Source: JACTMI01 sp964618415
Lineage (GTDB): Bacteria > Acidobacteriota > Thermoanaerobaculia > Multivoradales > JAGPDF01
DNA: 16,765 bases
Reading direction: 5' to 3'
Assembly (NCBI GenBank): GCA_964618415.1
Contig: CAZUAT010000061.1
Coordinates: 1 to 16,765, forward strand
A program made the position numbers and the translations under genes. The notes under the pieces were generated by a model, which did not search any database, was not told where the DNA came from, and was given only the letters and a program-made list of their open reading frames with translations. Shown piece after piece: positions 1-6,687 of this stretch. Position 1 is the stretch's first letter, and every line of letters begins with the position of its first letter.

Positions 1-95
1 GCTTCGCCGACATCTCGGTCCTGCCCGAGGCGGTGCACTCGCTCGCGGCGGCGCTGGAGGCGCGCGGCTGGACGCTCATGGAGGCCGAGCGGTGA
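1..95 (+). CDS. 3' end of an unidentified CDS upstream of cmk
   Basis: The last 30 codons of a gene are readable from base 3 to a TGA at 93-95, ending ...EARGWTLMEAER. The frame has the G/C-rich third positions typical of real genes here. Its stop overlaps the GTG start of cmk as GTGA, so the two are probably co-transcribed and translationally coupled. In several bacteria aroA precedes cmk, but this tail does not resemble the usual EPSP synthase C-terminus, so I leave it unnamed. The rest of the gene lies outside the window. Confidence 0.6.
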   Translation, partial: FADISVLPEAVHSLAAALEARGWTLMEAER

Positions 96-781
96 GCGCA
101 TCCGGTATGTCGCGCCCCGTGGTGGTCGCGATCGACGGTCCGGCCGGGGTGGGCAAGAGCACGGTGGCCCGCCTGCTGGCGGCCCGGCTCGGTCTGCCGT
201 ATCTCGACACGGGGGCGATGTATCGCGCGCTGACGCTGCATCTGCTCGATCGCGGGGTGGATCCGAACGATCGCGCGGCGGTGGCGGCGGCGCTGCCGGA
301 GGCGCGGATCGAACTGCGGGTGGAGCCGGACGGCAGCGCGCGGGTGCTGCTGGCGGGCGAGCCGGTGGAGTCGCGCATCCGCACGCCGGAGGTGGCCGAT
401 GCGACGTCTCGCGCGGCGGTGCACCCGGAGGTCCGCGAGCGGATGGTGACGCTGCAGCGCGAGCTGGCCGGCCGCCACGGTGGGGTGATGGAGGGCCGCG
501 ACATCGGCACCCGCGTCGTGCCGGACGCCCCGTTCAAGTTCTTCTTCGAAGCCCCGCCGGCAGTGCGCGCCCGCCGCCGCTACCAAGACCTCATCGCCGC
601 CGGCACCCCCGCCACCCTCGAACAGGTCGAAGCCGACCTCGCCGACCGCGACGCCCGCGACCGCGCCCGCCCCCACTCCCCCCTCACCCCCGCCCCCGAC
701 GCCATCCGCATCGACACGTCCACGGCGGGCATCGACCAACTGGTCGACCAACTGACGCACCGGATCGCCCCACACCCGTAG
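92..781 (+). CDS. cmk: Cytidylate kinase (CMP/dCMP kinase)
   Basis: Transfers phosphate from ATP to CMP or dCMP in the cytoplasm, supplying CDP/dCDP for nucleic acid and phospholipid synthesis. The 229-residue protein has the P-loop GPAGVGKST at about residues 16-24, the DTGAMYRA substrate-binding segment at 39-46, and the family signature EGRDIGTRVVPDA at 134-146 followed by FKFFFEA. The lid region follows around RARRRYQDL. Length fits the family (about 220-230 aa). The GTG start at 92 is supported by GGAGG at 80-84 with 7-nt spacing and by the GTGA overlap with the upstream gene; an ATG at 107 would give 224 residues. Third codon positions change from mostly G to mostly C at about 530, inside the gene. 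In many bacteria rpsA follows directly; here it lies 7 kb away. Confidence 0.96.
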   Translation: MSASGMSRPVVVAIDGPAGVGKSTVARLLAARLGLPYLDTGAMYRALTLHLLDRGVDPNDRAAVAAALPEARIELRVEPDGSARVLLAGEPVESRIRTPEVADATSRAAVHPEVRERMVTLQRELAGRHGGVMEGRDIGTRVVPDAPFKFFFEAPPAVRARRRYQDLIAAGTPATLEQVEADLADRDARDRARPHSPLTPAPDAIRIDTSTAGIDQLVDQLTHRIAPHP

Positions 782-783
782 GC

Positions 784-799
784 GCGACGCATGCGTCGC
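784..799. repeat. Perfect 16-bp palindrome just after cmk
   Basis: GCGACGCATGCGTCGC is a perfect inverted repeat starting 3 nt after the cmk stop codon. As RNA it would form a 6-bp GC-rich stem with a CAUG loop. No T-tract follows, so it is not a canonical rho-independent terminator. It could be an mRNA 3'-end stabiliser, part of a factor-dependent stop, or a protein-binding site ahead of the next gene. Function is inferred only. Confidence 0.5.
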
Positions 800-866
800 C
801 TGTGCACCGGACCGCTCGCGTGCCGCAGGTCATGCCGACCGGAAAGCTGTGAAGGAGATTCCTGGC

Positions 867-1235
867 ATGCCCATCATCCCCACCATACGCTGCCGCGACA
901 TCGAATCGGCGGTCAGTTTCTACACGGGGACTCTCGACTTCGTGCTCGTGGATGGCGACCCTGCGGGAGGCGACCCAGCGTTCTGCGTGCTCGGCAGGGG
1001 AGCGGATCGGATCTTTCTGTCGAGCCACGCCGGCGATGGATGCTTTGGTCAGGCCGTGGTGGTGCTGACCGACGAGGTCGACGCTCTTTTCAGGCGCTAC
1101 CTGGACCGCGGACTGGTGACTCCCGGAGACCCCAACTCCCCGGTGCACGAAGGACCGGTGGATCAAACGTGGGGGACTCGTGAGTTCTACGTCGACGATC
1201 CCGATGGCAACAGCCTGCGCTTCGTCCAGCGCTAG
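867..1235 (+). CDS. VOC / bleomycin-resistance-like protein
   Basis: A 122-residue protein of the vicinal oxygen chelate superfamily (glyoxalase/bleomycin resistance/dioxygenase fold). It opens with PTIRCRDIESAVSFYTGTLDF, the usual first beta-alpha-beta unit, and ends with REFYVDDPDGNSLRFVQR, the usual last strand pair. Single-domain members of this length generally dimerise and either bind a drug such as bleomycin or act as small metalloenzymes; which applies here cannot be read from sequence. The ATG at 867 is preferred because AAGGAG sits at 852-857 with 9-nt spacing. A GTG at 849 in the same frame would place that Shine-Dalgarno inside the gene. It is convergent with the HNH gene (54 bp apart). 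Confidence 0.85.
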   Translation: MPIIPTIRCRDIESAVSFYTGTLDFVLVDGDPAGGDPAFCVLGRGADRIFLSSHAGDGCFGQAVVVLTDEVDALFRRYLDRGLVTPGDPNSPVHEGPVDQTWGTREFYVDDPDGNSLRFVQR

Positions 1236-1289
1236 GGGCGCGCGCCGCTCGTTCGAGGCTTCGCTCGGTTCGTCGGCCGCGGACACCTG

Positions 1290-2270
1290 TCAGCCGGCAC
1301 GCGTGCTCGCCTGAAGGAACACCGCGTCCCGGTGGAACTCGAGATACGCGCTTTGCCTGGCTGTGAACGCCGGCGTCTGCAGCTCGGTGGCGACGGGGAC
1401 GCCCATGCGCTCGAGGGAGACGTGGTGGGCGACGGGGGAGACGAGGAGGCGGCCGTCGTTGCGGAAGGAGATGAAGCCGCGGTCGAAGAGGTGATCGATC
1501 GAAGGGGTGAGGAGGAGGCCGTTCTCGCCGTCGAGGCGCTCTTCGTTGGTGGCGTCGCGCCACGGCTTGGTGTGACTGGCGCGCAGGTGTTCGGGACGAT
1601 CGACGCCGGTGATGCGGCAGCGGGTTTCGAACTGCTGGACGCGGGTGCGGAACAGGCCCTGTCCGCGGCGAGCGACGATCAGCTGGGCCTTGTCGGTATC
1701 CGGGAGCGTCGTGTCCGCGGCAATCTTGTGGCGGATGTGCTCCTCCCACATCTCGAGCTCGGGATTCGGAGCCTCGATCGTCGGCTCTGCGACTTGCTCG
1801 GAGCGCGCCAGAGCGCCAATCTCGGCGGAGATCAGATCGGCGAGCTGGAGCGCGAACGCGCGCGGCAGCTCCGTCAGGTAGATGCTCTGCGAGCCGTTGC
1901 CGTTCCCATCGAGCGGTGCGTACTTACTCGGCATCAGCGGACGCAGCAGCTCGATCCAGTCCTTGGGACGGAAGTGGCTGGGAATCTGCTGAAAGCTGAC
2001 GTCGACGCGCCAGCCGATTGCCTCCCAGTTGCGTCCTGCCGCTCCGAATTCCACCGGCTTCGCGGCTTCATAGGCGTACGACGTCGCCACACCCACCGCG
2101 AGGATCCGCGTTTCGGCAAACGAGAAAACGAGATCGCCAGGAGCGACCTCGCGCATGAACTCGTAGAAAGGGTTGCGGTTGCCGTTCGCTTTGCGCTTCG
2201 GCGACCAGAGATATCCGCCGGCCACCTCGTGGCGCCAGGTCTGGTTCTGGTTCACCCACCAGTAGCGCAT
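1290..2270 (-). CDS. HNH endonuclease with N-terminal EVE/PUA-like domain
   Basis: A 326-residue nuclease on the reverse strand. The C-terminal half matches the HNH_2 type: CRITG at about 218-222, ASHTKPW with H233, RLDGENGLLLTPSIDHLFDRG with N250 and H260, then a short beta segment. The N-terminal 150 residues (RYWWVNQNQTWRHEV, YLWSPKR, PGDLVFSF, ILAVGVA, NWEAIGWRVDV) look like an EVE/PUA-type reader fold. Some EVE-HNH proteins (VcaM4I, from memory) cut DNA carrying modified cytosine, so a type IV-like restriction role against modified phage DNA is likely but inferred. No methyltransferase gene lies nearby. The start at 2270 has only a weak ribosome site. It stands alone between a convergent VOC gene and a divergent lipoprotein gene. 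Confidence 0.88.
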   Translation of the reverse strand: MRYWWVNQNQTWRHEVAGGYLWSPKRKANGNRNPFYEFMREVAPGDLVFSFAETRILAVGVATSYAYEAAKPVEFGAAGRNWEAIGWRVDVSFQQIPSHFRPKDWIELLRPLMPSKYAPLDGNGNGSQSIYLTELPRAFALQLADLISAEIGALARSEQVAEPTIEAPNPELEMWEEHIRHKIAADTTLPDTDKAQLIVARRGQGLFRTRVQQFETRCRITGVDRPEHLRASHTKPWRDATNEERLDGENGLLLTPSIDHLFDRGFISFRNDGRLLVSPVAHHVSLERMGVPVATELQTPAFTARQSAYLEFHRDAVFLQASTRAG

Positions 2271-2320
2271 GGACCGGTGACCAGGCTACCAGAGCGCTAG
2301 ATTCTGTTGGACTTGTGCTG

Positions 2321-2330
2321 CCACCGGTGG
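2321..2330. repeat. 10-bp palindrome in the HNH/lipoprotein divergent region
   Basis: CCACCGGTGG is a perfect palindrome 51 bp upstream of the HNH start codon. Its ACCGGT core recurs at 2273-2278, right next to that start codon. The pair might be operator half-sites for regulating the nuclease gene, but short GC palindromes are common in DNA of this composition, so confidence is low. Confidence 0.25.
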
Positions 2331-2410
2331 TGGACACCCGCGGCTTCTTCGGCTCGTCTGGGCCCAGCAGATCGACTTTGTCGTCACGCTACTGGTTTTC
2401 GGCGACTGGT

Positions 2411-2418
2411 TATACGAT
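2411..2418 (+). promoter_or_regulatory. Possible -10 element (TATACGAT)
   Basis: TATACGAT stands out as AT-rich in the 278-bp gap between the divergent HNH and lipoprotein genes and resembles a sigma70 -10 box. I find no convincing -35 hexamer 16-18 bp upstream. A transcript from here would leave a leader of about 125 nt before the lipoprotein start. Confidence 0.25.
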
Positions 2419-2493
2419 AGCGGGACCAAGTGAGAGGCGGGCTGCGTCGGGATTCGACTCCGCGTGCGTTTGCGCGGCGCCTCTGTCACCCGT

Positions 2494-2510
2494 TACGTCG
2501 GAATGACGTA
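2494..2510 (+). promoter_or_regulatory. Inverted repeat upstream of the lipoprotein gene
   Basis: TACGTC and GACGTA form a 6-bp inverted repeat separated by GGAAT, ending 38 bp before the lipoprotein ATG. Two copies of ACCCGTT (2488-2494 and 2514-2520) flank it as direct repeats 26 bp apart. The layout suits an operator or a small leader hairpin. No bound regulator can be named. Confidence 0.35.
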
Positions 2511-2548
2511 TCTACCCGTTGAACCGCAGCACACAACCAGGAGAGCTC

Positions 2549-2980
2549 ATGCGTTCACTGCGAATCCTCGCCCTCGTGCTTCTTTCGACCGCCACCCTCG
2601 CCCTGACGGCCTGCAAGCCGAAGGCGGAGACCGCCGCCCCGGCTGAGCCGGCTGCCAGCACGGCCGAGGCCACGGCGCCGGCCGCGGAGGCCGCGACGGC
2701 CCCGGCGGAGGAGGCTGCGATGGCTCCGGCCGAGGAGGCCGCCGCCGGTGAGATCGGCGTCGCCGCGTGCGACGAGTACATCAGCAAGTGGGAAGCCTGC
2801 CTCGAGGCCCACGTCCCGGCCGAGGCGCGCGAGCAGGTCAAGGCGGCCCTCGACGCCTCCCGCGCGAGTTGGAAGCAGGCTGCGGCGACCCCGGAGGGCA
2901 AGGCTGGACTCGAGGCCGCCTGCAAGCAGGCGATCGAGGTCGCGCAGACGCAGGTCGCCGCCTACGGCTGCACCTGGTAA
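2549..2980 (+). CDS. Lipoprotein with Ala/Glu/Pro-rich linker and four-cysteine domain
   Basis: A 143-residue predicted lipoprotein. A positively charged start (MRSLR) and hydrophobic segment lead to the lipobox LTAC, so Cys22 would be lipidated after signal peptidase II cleavage. Residues 23-66 are a low-complexity spacer built from A, P, E and T with the near-repeat APAEEAA. Residues 67-143 form a compact, probably helical domain with cysteines at 74, 84, 125 and 141, plausibly two disulfides, ending AAYGCTW. I recall similar C/W-patterned domains in hypothetical proteins of Acidobacteriota and myxobacteria; no function is known to me. The ATG at 2549 has AGGAG at 2539-2543; a TTG at 2519 in frame is less likely because it would put a polar segment before the signal peptide. 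Confidence 0.85.
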   Translation: MRSLRILALVLLSTATLALTACKPKAETAAPAEPAASTAEATAPAAEAATAPAEEAAMAPAEEAAAGEIGVAACDEYISKWEACLEAHVPAEAREQVKAALDASRASWKQAAATPEGKAGLEAACKQAIEVAQTQVAAYGCTW

Positions 2981-3118
2981 GGCAGCGAACCGCGCAGTCT
3001 CGCGCGTGACGACGGCGTCGCAGCTGGCCAGTTCGGCGGCTGCGGCGCCGTTTGCGTTCTTGGGAAGCGGGCCGGTGGTCGCGGACCGCTCCTGCCGAAA
3101 TGCGGAACCCGAAAGAGC

Positions 3119-3241
3119 GCGTACTGGTTCGGCGACCTGACGGATGCGCGGCCACGACTGCGCGAGAACGAACCGCCGGTGCTCGTCCTCCAGGGAGCGT
3201 GCGGCTACATCCCGTACGCCGCTGACGGGATCGGGCGGTAG
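3119..3241 (+). pseudogene. Remnant of an alpha/beta-hydrolase gene (C-terminal fragment)
   Basis: Inside a 334-bp stretch with no intact gene (2981-3314), this frame reads AYWFGDLTDARPRL, then ENEPPVLVLQGACGYIPYAA, and stops at TAG 3239-3241. The PVLVLQGxCxYIPY pattern resembles the strand-turn segment carrying the catalytic Asp of alpha/beta hydrolases such as proline-iminopeptidase relatives. Here the expected Asp reads as Gly, and the usual following strand and catalytic His are absent. No suitable start codon or ribosome site precedes it and the upstream bases do not extend the fold in the same frame. I read it as a decayed gene fragment; chance similarity cannot be excluded. The rest of the gap shows nothing recognisable. 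Confidence 0.4.
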
Positions 3242-3314
3242 AGGGCTCCCGGACTGCTAGGATTCGGCACAGTCGATCGATCCGTGCCAGTCCAAGGCCG
3301 TTCCAGGAGAACCC

Positions 3315-3851
3315 ATGGCCATCCGGAAGACCACCAAGAGTTCGACCTCGAAACCGCAGGTCCGAACCTCGAAGCCGTCCAAACCGACGAAGCCGGCGAA
3401 GCCCGCGGCTCGCAAGGCGAAATCGGCCCTGCCGAAGTCGATGGTGACGGGCAAGGCGAGCGCGGCCAAAGCGGCGGCGGGCGACGAGCCGGTGCTCGCC
3501 TACATCGCGACGCTGCCGCAGCCCTACCGCCGCATCGCCGAGCGCGTCGACGCGCTGGCCGCCGAGACGCTGCCCGGCCTCGAGCGGTCGATCAAGTGGG
3601 GGATGTCGTACTACGGCGTCGGCGACGGCTGGTGCTTCTGCTGCGGCGCCTTCGACGGCCACGTCAAGCTGATGTTCATCAACGGCGTCAACCTCCGCCC
3701 GGTGCCGCCGGTCACCCCCGTCGCGATGGGCAAAGCGACCCGCGGCGTCGAACTGCGCTCCCTCGCCGCCCTCGACGAAGCCCAGGTCGCCGACTGGATG
3801 CGCCAGGTCACCTCCGTCCCCGGCGTGGGAGGGAAGAAGCCGAAGAAGTAG
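3315..3851 (+). CDS. DUF1801 (YdhG-like) protein with lysine-rich N-terminal tail
   Basis: A 178-residue protein. Residues 1-55 are a low-complexity basic tail rich in Lys, Ala, Pro and Ser (KPSKPTKPAKPAARKAKSA), resembling histone H1-like tails. The folded part, about 57-170, fits DUF1801: YIATLPQPYRRIAERVDAL, the conserved IKWGMSYYG, the WCFCCGAFDGHVKLMFI strand pair, and a C-terminal helix ending in VADWMRQV. DUF1801 has an SRPBCC-unrelated alpha/beta fold of unknown biochemical role. The ATG is supported by AGGAG at 3305-3309 with 5-nt spacing. The second half of the gene shifts to C-ending codons, like the end of cmk. It lies 33 bp before the glycosyltransferase gene and may share a transcript. 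Confidence 0.85.
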   Translation: MAIRKTTKSSTSKPQVRTSKPSKPTKPAKPAARKAKSALPKSMVTGKASAAKAAAGDEPVLAYIATLPQPYRRIAERVDALAAETLPGLERSIKWGMSYYGVGDGWCFCCGAFDGHVKLMFINGVNLRPVPPVTPVAMGKATRGVELRSLAALDEAQVADWMRQVTSVPGVGGKKPKK

Positions 3852-3884
3852 GCGCCCGGTGCGCCGGACGCGGAGGCAGGAGCG

Positions 3885-5183
3885 ATGACCGGCGGCGTCC
3901 GTGCGGCACGGGCTGCGTGGCTGCCGCTCGTCCTGATCGCCGTGCCGTTCCTGGTGCGCCCGGAACTGATCGGTGGCGACGAGCCGCACTACGCAGCGGT
4001 GGCGTCCTCGCTCGCCACCGATTTTGACTTCGACCCATCCAATCAGTACGCCGAGTCGGCCGCGGGCGTGCGGCCCTGGGCGGGGAGCCGGGCGCTCGGC
4101 AAGACGCTGGACGAGCACCTGGTGGAGAAGCCGGCCGGGCGGGTGCCGAGCCACCCGATCGGCATGCCGACCCTGGCGGCGCCACTGCTGGCCGTCGGCT
4201 ACGCCCTGGGCGCGCCGGGGATGCCGGACCTCCTGCTCGGGCTGCTGACGATCGGTCTCAGCTGCGTGGGCTTCCTGGCCCTCGCGGCGATCGCAGGCGA
4301 GGCGCTCGAAGACCGGCGCGCGGGACGCTGGGTCGCCGCGATCACCTGGTTCTCGACCCCGCTCTGGTTCTACGGTCGTACGTTCTTCACCGAGCCGTGG
4401 CTGGCCGGCCTGCTCCTGGGGGCGATCTGGCTGGTGCTGGAGCGACGCGTTCTCTTCGCAGGACTCGTACTTGGCGCGGCGTTCTTCGTCAAGGAGCCGG
4501 CGCTGATCCCCGCGGCCGGTATCTGCGCGTGGGCCGTCCTCGAGCATGGCGGGCACACCGTCTTCAGGCTGTTGCCGGGAATGGCCGCATCCGCCGCGGC
4601 ATTCATAGCGCGCAACGGCCTGCTTTACGGCTCGTCCTGGATCGATTTCCCGCAGCGCTTTCAGCTCGGGAGTCTGCGCGAAGGCGCGGTGGGGCTGGCC
4701 CTCGATCCGGCGCGCGGCCTGCTCTGGTTCGCGCCGGTGACGGTGTTCGCGCTGCTCCTGCTGCGGCGGGCGCGGCCGCAAGCGTGGGCGGTGCTGGCGC
4801 TGGGCTGTTTCCTCGGCTACTACGCGCTGAATGCGGCCTGGATCGACTGGCGGGGAGGCTCGGGCTTCGGGCAGCGCCTCCTGGTGCCGGTGCTGCCGCT
4901 GCTCGCGGTGCCGGTGGCGCTCGCCTGGCGCGAGCAGGCGCGCCGGCCGTGCCTCCGGATCGCGCTCTGCGCAGTCGCAGGAATCGGCATCGCCGTCGAG
5001 GTGGTCGCGATCACCAGCCCGTTCCGGGCGTTCTGGTCGCCTTCGATCGGCGACCTGATGCTCTCCAGCCCCTCCCGCATCGCCACCGGCCTGGTGGCGA
5101 TGGCGGCGGCATTCGCCGTCCTCTGGCGCGCCACCCGGCCGGACAACGCCCGGGCGCGGGATGGCCAGCAGGGTTCAGCCTGA
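3885..5183 (+). CDS. GT-C-type membrane glycosyltransferase-like protein
   Basis: A 432-residue polytopic inner-membrane protein with about ten hydrophobic segments. After the first segment comes GGDEPHYAAVASSLATDFDFD; an acidic GDE motif in the first extracytoplasmic loop is the hallmark of GT-C enzymes that use polyprenyl-phosphate sugars (PMT/ArnT-like). SHPIGMPTLAAP at about 89-100 and WFYGRTFFTEPWLAG also fit such enzymes. It may glycosylate a lipid, polysaccharide or protein on the periplasmic side; substrate unknown. Length is near the lower end for the family. The ATG at 3885 is preceded by GGAGG at 3872-3876 with 8-nt spacing. No other surface-polysaccharide genes are next to it. Confidence 0.72.
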   Translation: MTGGVRAARAAWLPLVLIAVPFLVRPELIGGDEPHYAAVASSLATDFDFDPSNQYAESAAGVRPWAGSRALGKTLDEHLVEKPAGRVPSHPIGMPTLAAPLLAVGYALGAPGMPDLLLGLLTIGLSCVGFLALAAIAGEALEDRRAGRWVAAITWFSTPLWFYGRTFFTEPWLAGLLLGAIWLVLERRVLFAGLVLGAAFFVKEPALIPAAGICAWAVLEHGGHTVFRLLPGMAASAAAFIARNGLLYGSSWIDFPQRFQLGSLREGAVGLALDPARGLLWFAPVTVFALLLLRRARPQAWAVLALGCFLGYYALNAAWIDWRGGSGFGQRLLVPVLPLLAVPVALAWREQARRPCLRIALCAVAGIGIAVEVVAITSPFRAFWSPSIGDLMLSSPSRIATGLVAMAAAFAVLWRATRPDNARARDGQQGSA

Positions 5184-5210
5184 CGGGCCTGTGACAAGCT
5201 GGCCACCAGA

Positions 5211-5492
5211 GTGGCGCGCGGCGCGATGATTTCCAATCGACACCTGCCGGCGTGGGCGCATCGAGCCGCGAACGCCGTGCTCGGCTTTCTGGGCAGCGCC
5301 TCTACGGGTGCCGGGGGCTATGCCAGTGCGCGCAGCGGCACCTTCCTGGAGGAGGCCAGCGGCTGGCTGCTGCTGCTCTCTCCCATCGTCGGCCTCGTCT
5401 GCGCGGCCCTCGATCCGCAGCGGTTCTCGCTCGTCGAAGGAACCGCTGGCGAGGCGGGCGACGACGAGCTGAGCGAGCGCCTCGACTCGTAG
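5211..5492 (+). CDS. Small hypothetical membrane protein
   Basis: A possible 93-residue protein (GTG start at 5211) or 88 residues from the ATG at 5226; neither has a clear ribosome site, and the ATG version MISNRHLPAWAHRAANAV looks more natural. One firm transmembrane helix is seen around SGWLLLLSPIVGLVCAAL, perhaps a second, weaker one at AVLGFLGSASTGAGG; the tail is acidic (GEAGDDELSERLDS). I do not recognise a family. It follows the glycosyltransferase gene by 27 bp and ends 9 bp before the convergent leucine dehydrogenase gene. Confidence 0.5.
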   Translation: MARGAMISNRHLPAWAHRAANAVLGFLGSASTGAGGYASARSGTFLEEASGWLLLLSPIVGLVCAALDPQRFSLVEGTAGEAGDDELSERLDS

Positions 5493-5501
5493 CCGGTCAC
5501 C

Positions 5502-6605
5502 TCAGGGCCGGATCGGGACGCGCTCGAGGGCGGTGCGTTCCCAGTGGCGGGGGCCGAGGCGGCGGACGGCGGCGATCCGCTCTTCGGCGAGGCGCTCGCC
5601 GGCGAGGTAGGAGGGGATGCCGTCGCGCTCGGCGATCTCGAACACCTTGAGCGTCGTGCCGAAGATGCCGTCGGCCATCCGCAGCGCCCGCTCGCGGTCG
5701 TAGCCGATGTACTCGTTGTAGACGTTGATCAGCCCGCCGGCGTTGATGACGAAGTCGGGAGCGTAGAGGATGCCGCGGCGGTGCAGCTCGGCGCCGTCGC
5801 GGTCCTCCTGGGCGAGCTGGTTGTTGGCCGCCCCGGCGACCACCTTGGCCTTCAGCCGCGGAATCGTCGTCTCGTTGATCCCGGCCCCCAGCGCGCAGGG
5901 CGAGAAGACGTCGCAGTCGACGTCGAAGATGTCTGCCGGCGGCACGATCTCGACCCCGCTGCGGTCACGCGCCTCGGCGCAGGCCTCGGCGTCGATGTCG
6001 CAGCCGATCACCTTCGCCCCCTCGGCGGCCAGGTAGCCGGCCAGGTAGCCGCCCACGCTGCCGAGGCCCTGCACCGCCACCGTGCGGCCGGAGAGCGACG
6101 GCGTGCCCCAGACCCGCTGCGCGGCCGCCTTCATCCCCTGATGGACCCCGCGCGCCGTCACCGGCGACGGATCGCCCGAGCCGCCGCGGTCGACCGGCAG
6201 TCCGGTCACCCAGCGCGTCTCGGCGTGGATCATCTCCATGTCGTCGGTGTCGGTGCCGACGTCCTCGGCGGTGATGTAGCCGCCGCCCAGCGACTCGACG
6301 AAGCGACCGAAGGCGCGCATCAGCGGCTCGCTCTTCTGCGTCTTCGAGTCGCCCAGGATCACCGCTTTGGCGCCGCCGAGGTGGAGGCCGGCGGCGGCGG
6401 CCTTGTAGGTCATGCCGCGCGACAGCCGCAGGGCGTCGGTCAGCGCGTCCGCCGTCGAGGCGTACGACCACATGCGGGCCCCGCCGAGGCCGGGACCGAG
6501 AACCGTCGAGTGGATGGCGATGATCGCCTTGAGGCCGGCGTCCGGATTGGAGCAGATCAGCACGCGCTCGTGCCCGTGGGCCACGACCGAATCGAAGATG
6601 TCCAT
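5502..6605 (-). CDS. Leucine dehydrogenase (Glu/Leu/Phe/Val dehydrogenase family)
   Basis: Reversible NAD-dependent oxidative deamination of branched-chain amino acids to 2-oxo acids and ammonium, in the cytoplasm; the oxo acids can feed branched fatty acid synthesis or catabolism. The 367-residue length matches leucine dehydrogenases (about 364). Visible features are GPGLGGARMW (37-46), RGMTYKAAAAGLHLGGAKAV with Lys68 and Lys80, TAEDVGTDTDDM with Asp115, all at the positions of the catalytic Lys/Lys/Asp in Bacillus enzymes, and the Rossmann motif GLGSVGG at 180-186. CALGAGINETTIP and APDFVINAGGLINVYNE are also characteristic. Substrate preference between Leu, Val and Phe is not certain. The ATG at 6605 has GGGAG just upstream; an earlier in-frame start would overlap queG. 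It is divergent from queG with 82 bp between. Confidence 0.92.
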   Translation of the reverse strand: MDIFDSVVAHGHERVLICSNPDAGLKAIIAIHSTVLGPGLGGARMWSYASTADALTDALRLSRGMTYKAAAAGLHLGGAKAVILGDSKTQKSEPLMRAFGRFVESLGGGYITAEDVGTDTDDMEMIHAETRWVTGLPVDRGGSGDPSPVTARGVHQGMKAAAQRVWGTPSLSGRTVAVQGLGSVGGYLAGYLAAEGAKVIGCDIDAEACAEARDRSGVEIVPPADIFDVDCDVFSPCALGAGINETTIPRLKAKVVAGAANNQLAQEDRDGAELHRRGILYAPDFVINAGGLINVYNEYIGYDRERALRMADGIFGTTLKVFEIAERDGIPSYLAGERLAEERIAAVRRLGPRHWERTALERVPIRP

Positions 6606-6675
6606 AGTTCTCCCAGATGCGGCGCGAACCTGAATCGTCCGGCGCTGCGCCCGGCAGTCTATCGCGGCCGCCGCG

Positions 6676-6681
6676 TAGGAT
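6676..6681 (+). promoter_or_regulatory. TAGGAT: candidate -10 box of queG, overlapping its ribosome site
   Basis: TAGGAT ends 6 nt before the queG ATG. Read as a -10 box it would start a transcript at or next to the start codon, giving a leaderless mRNA; read as part of an mRNA, its AGGA is a short Shine-Dalgarno with 7-nt spacing. The same hexamer occurs at 3258-3263 upstream of the DUF1801 gene. No good -35 is seen in either case. Confidence 0.25.
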
Positions 6682-6687
6682 TGCCGC

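Noticed and set aside
1237..1246. GGCGCGCGCC palindrome between the VOC and HNH genes as a terminator
   Set aside because: No loop or T-tract; short alternating GC palindromes are expected by chance here.
1332..2300. Plus-strand open frame of 322 codons opposite the HNH gene
   Set aside because: Composition (Glu/Ala/Gly/Val/Arg) fits an antisense shadow and the reverse frame contains complete HNH motifs.
2448..2475. GGGATTCGACTCC resembling the T-arm of a tRNA
   Set aside because: The stem bases do not pair across the loop and no anticodon arm or acceptor stem can be built around it.
2838..4781. Reverse-strand open frame of 647 codons across the DUF1801 and glycosyltransferase genes
   Set aside because: Arg/Gly/Pro/Ala-rich, crosses three recognised features and a gap, no recognisable motif; explained by scarcity of stop codons at this GC content.
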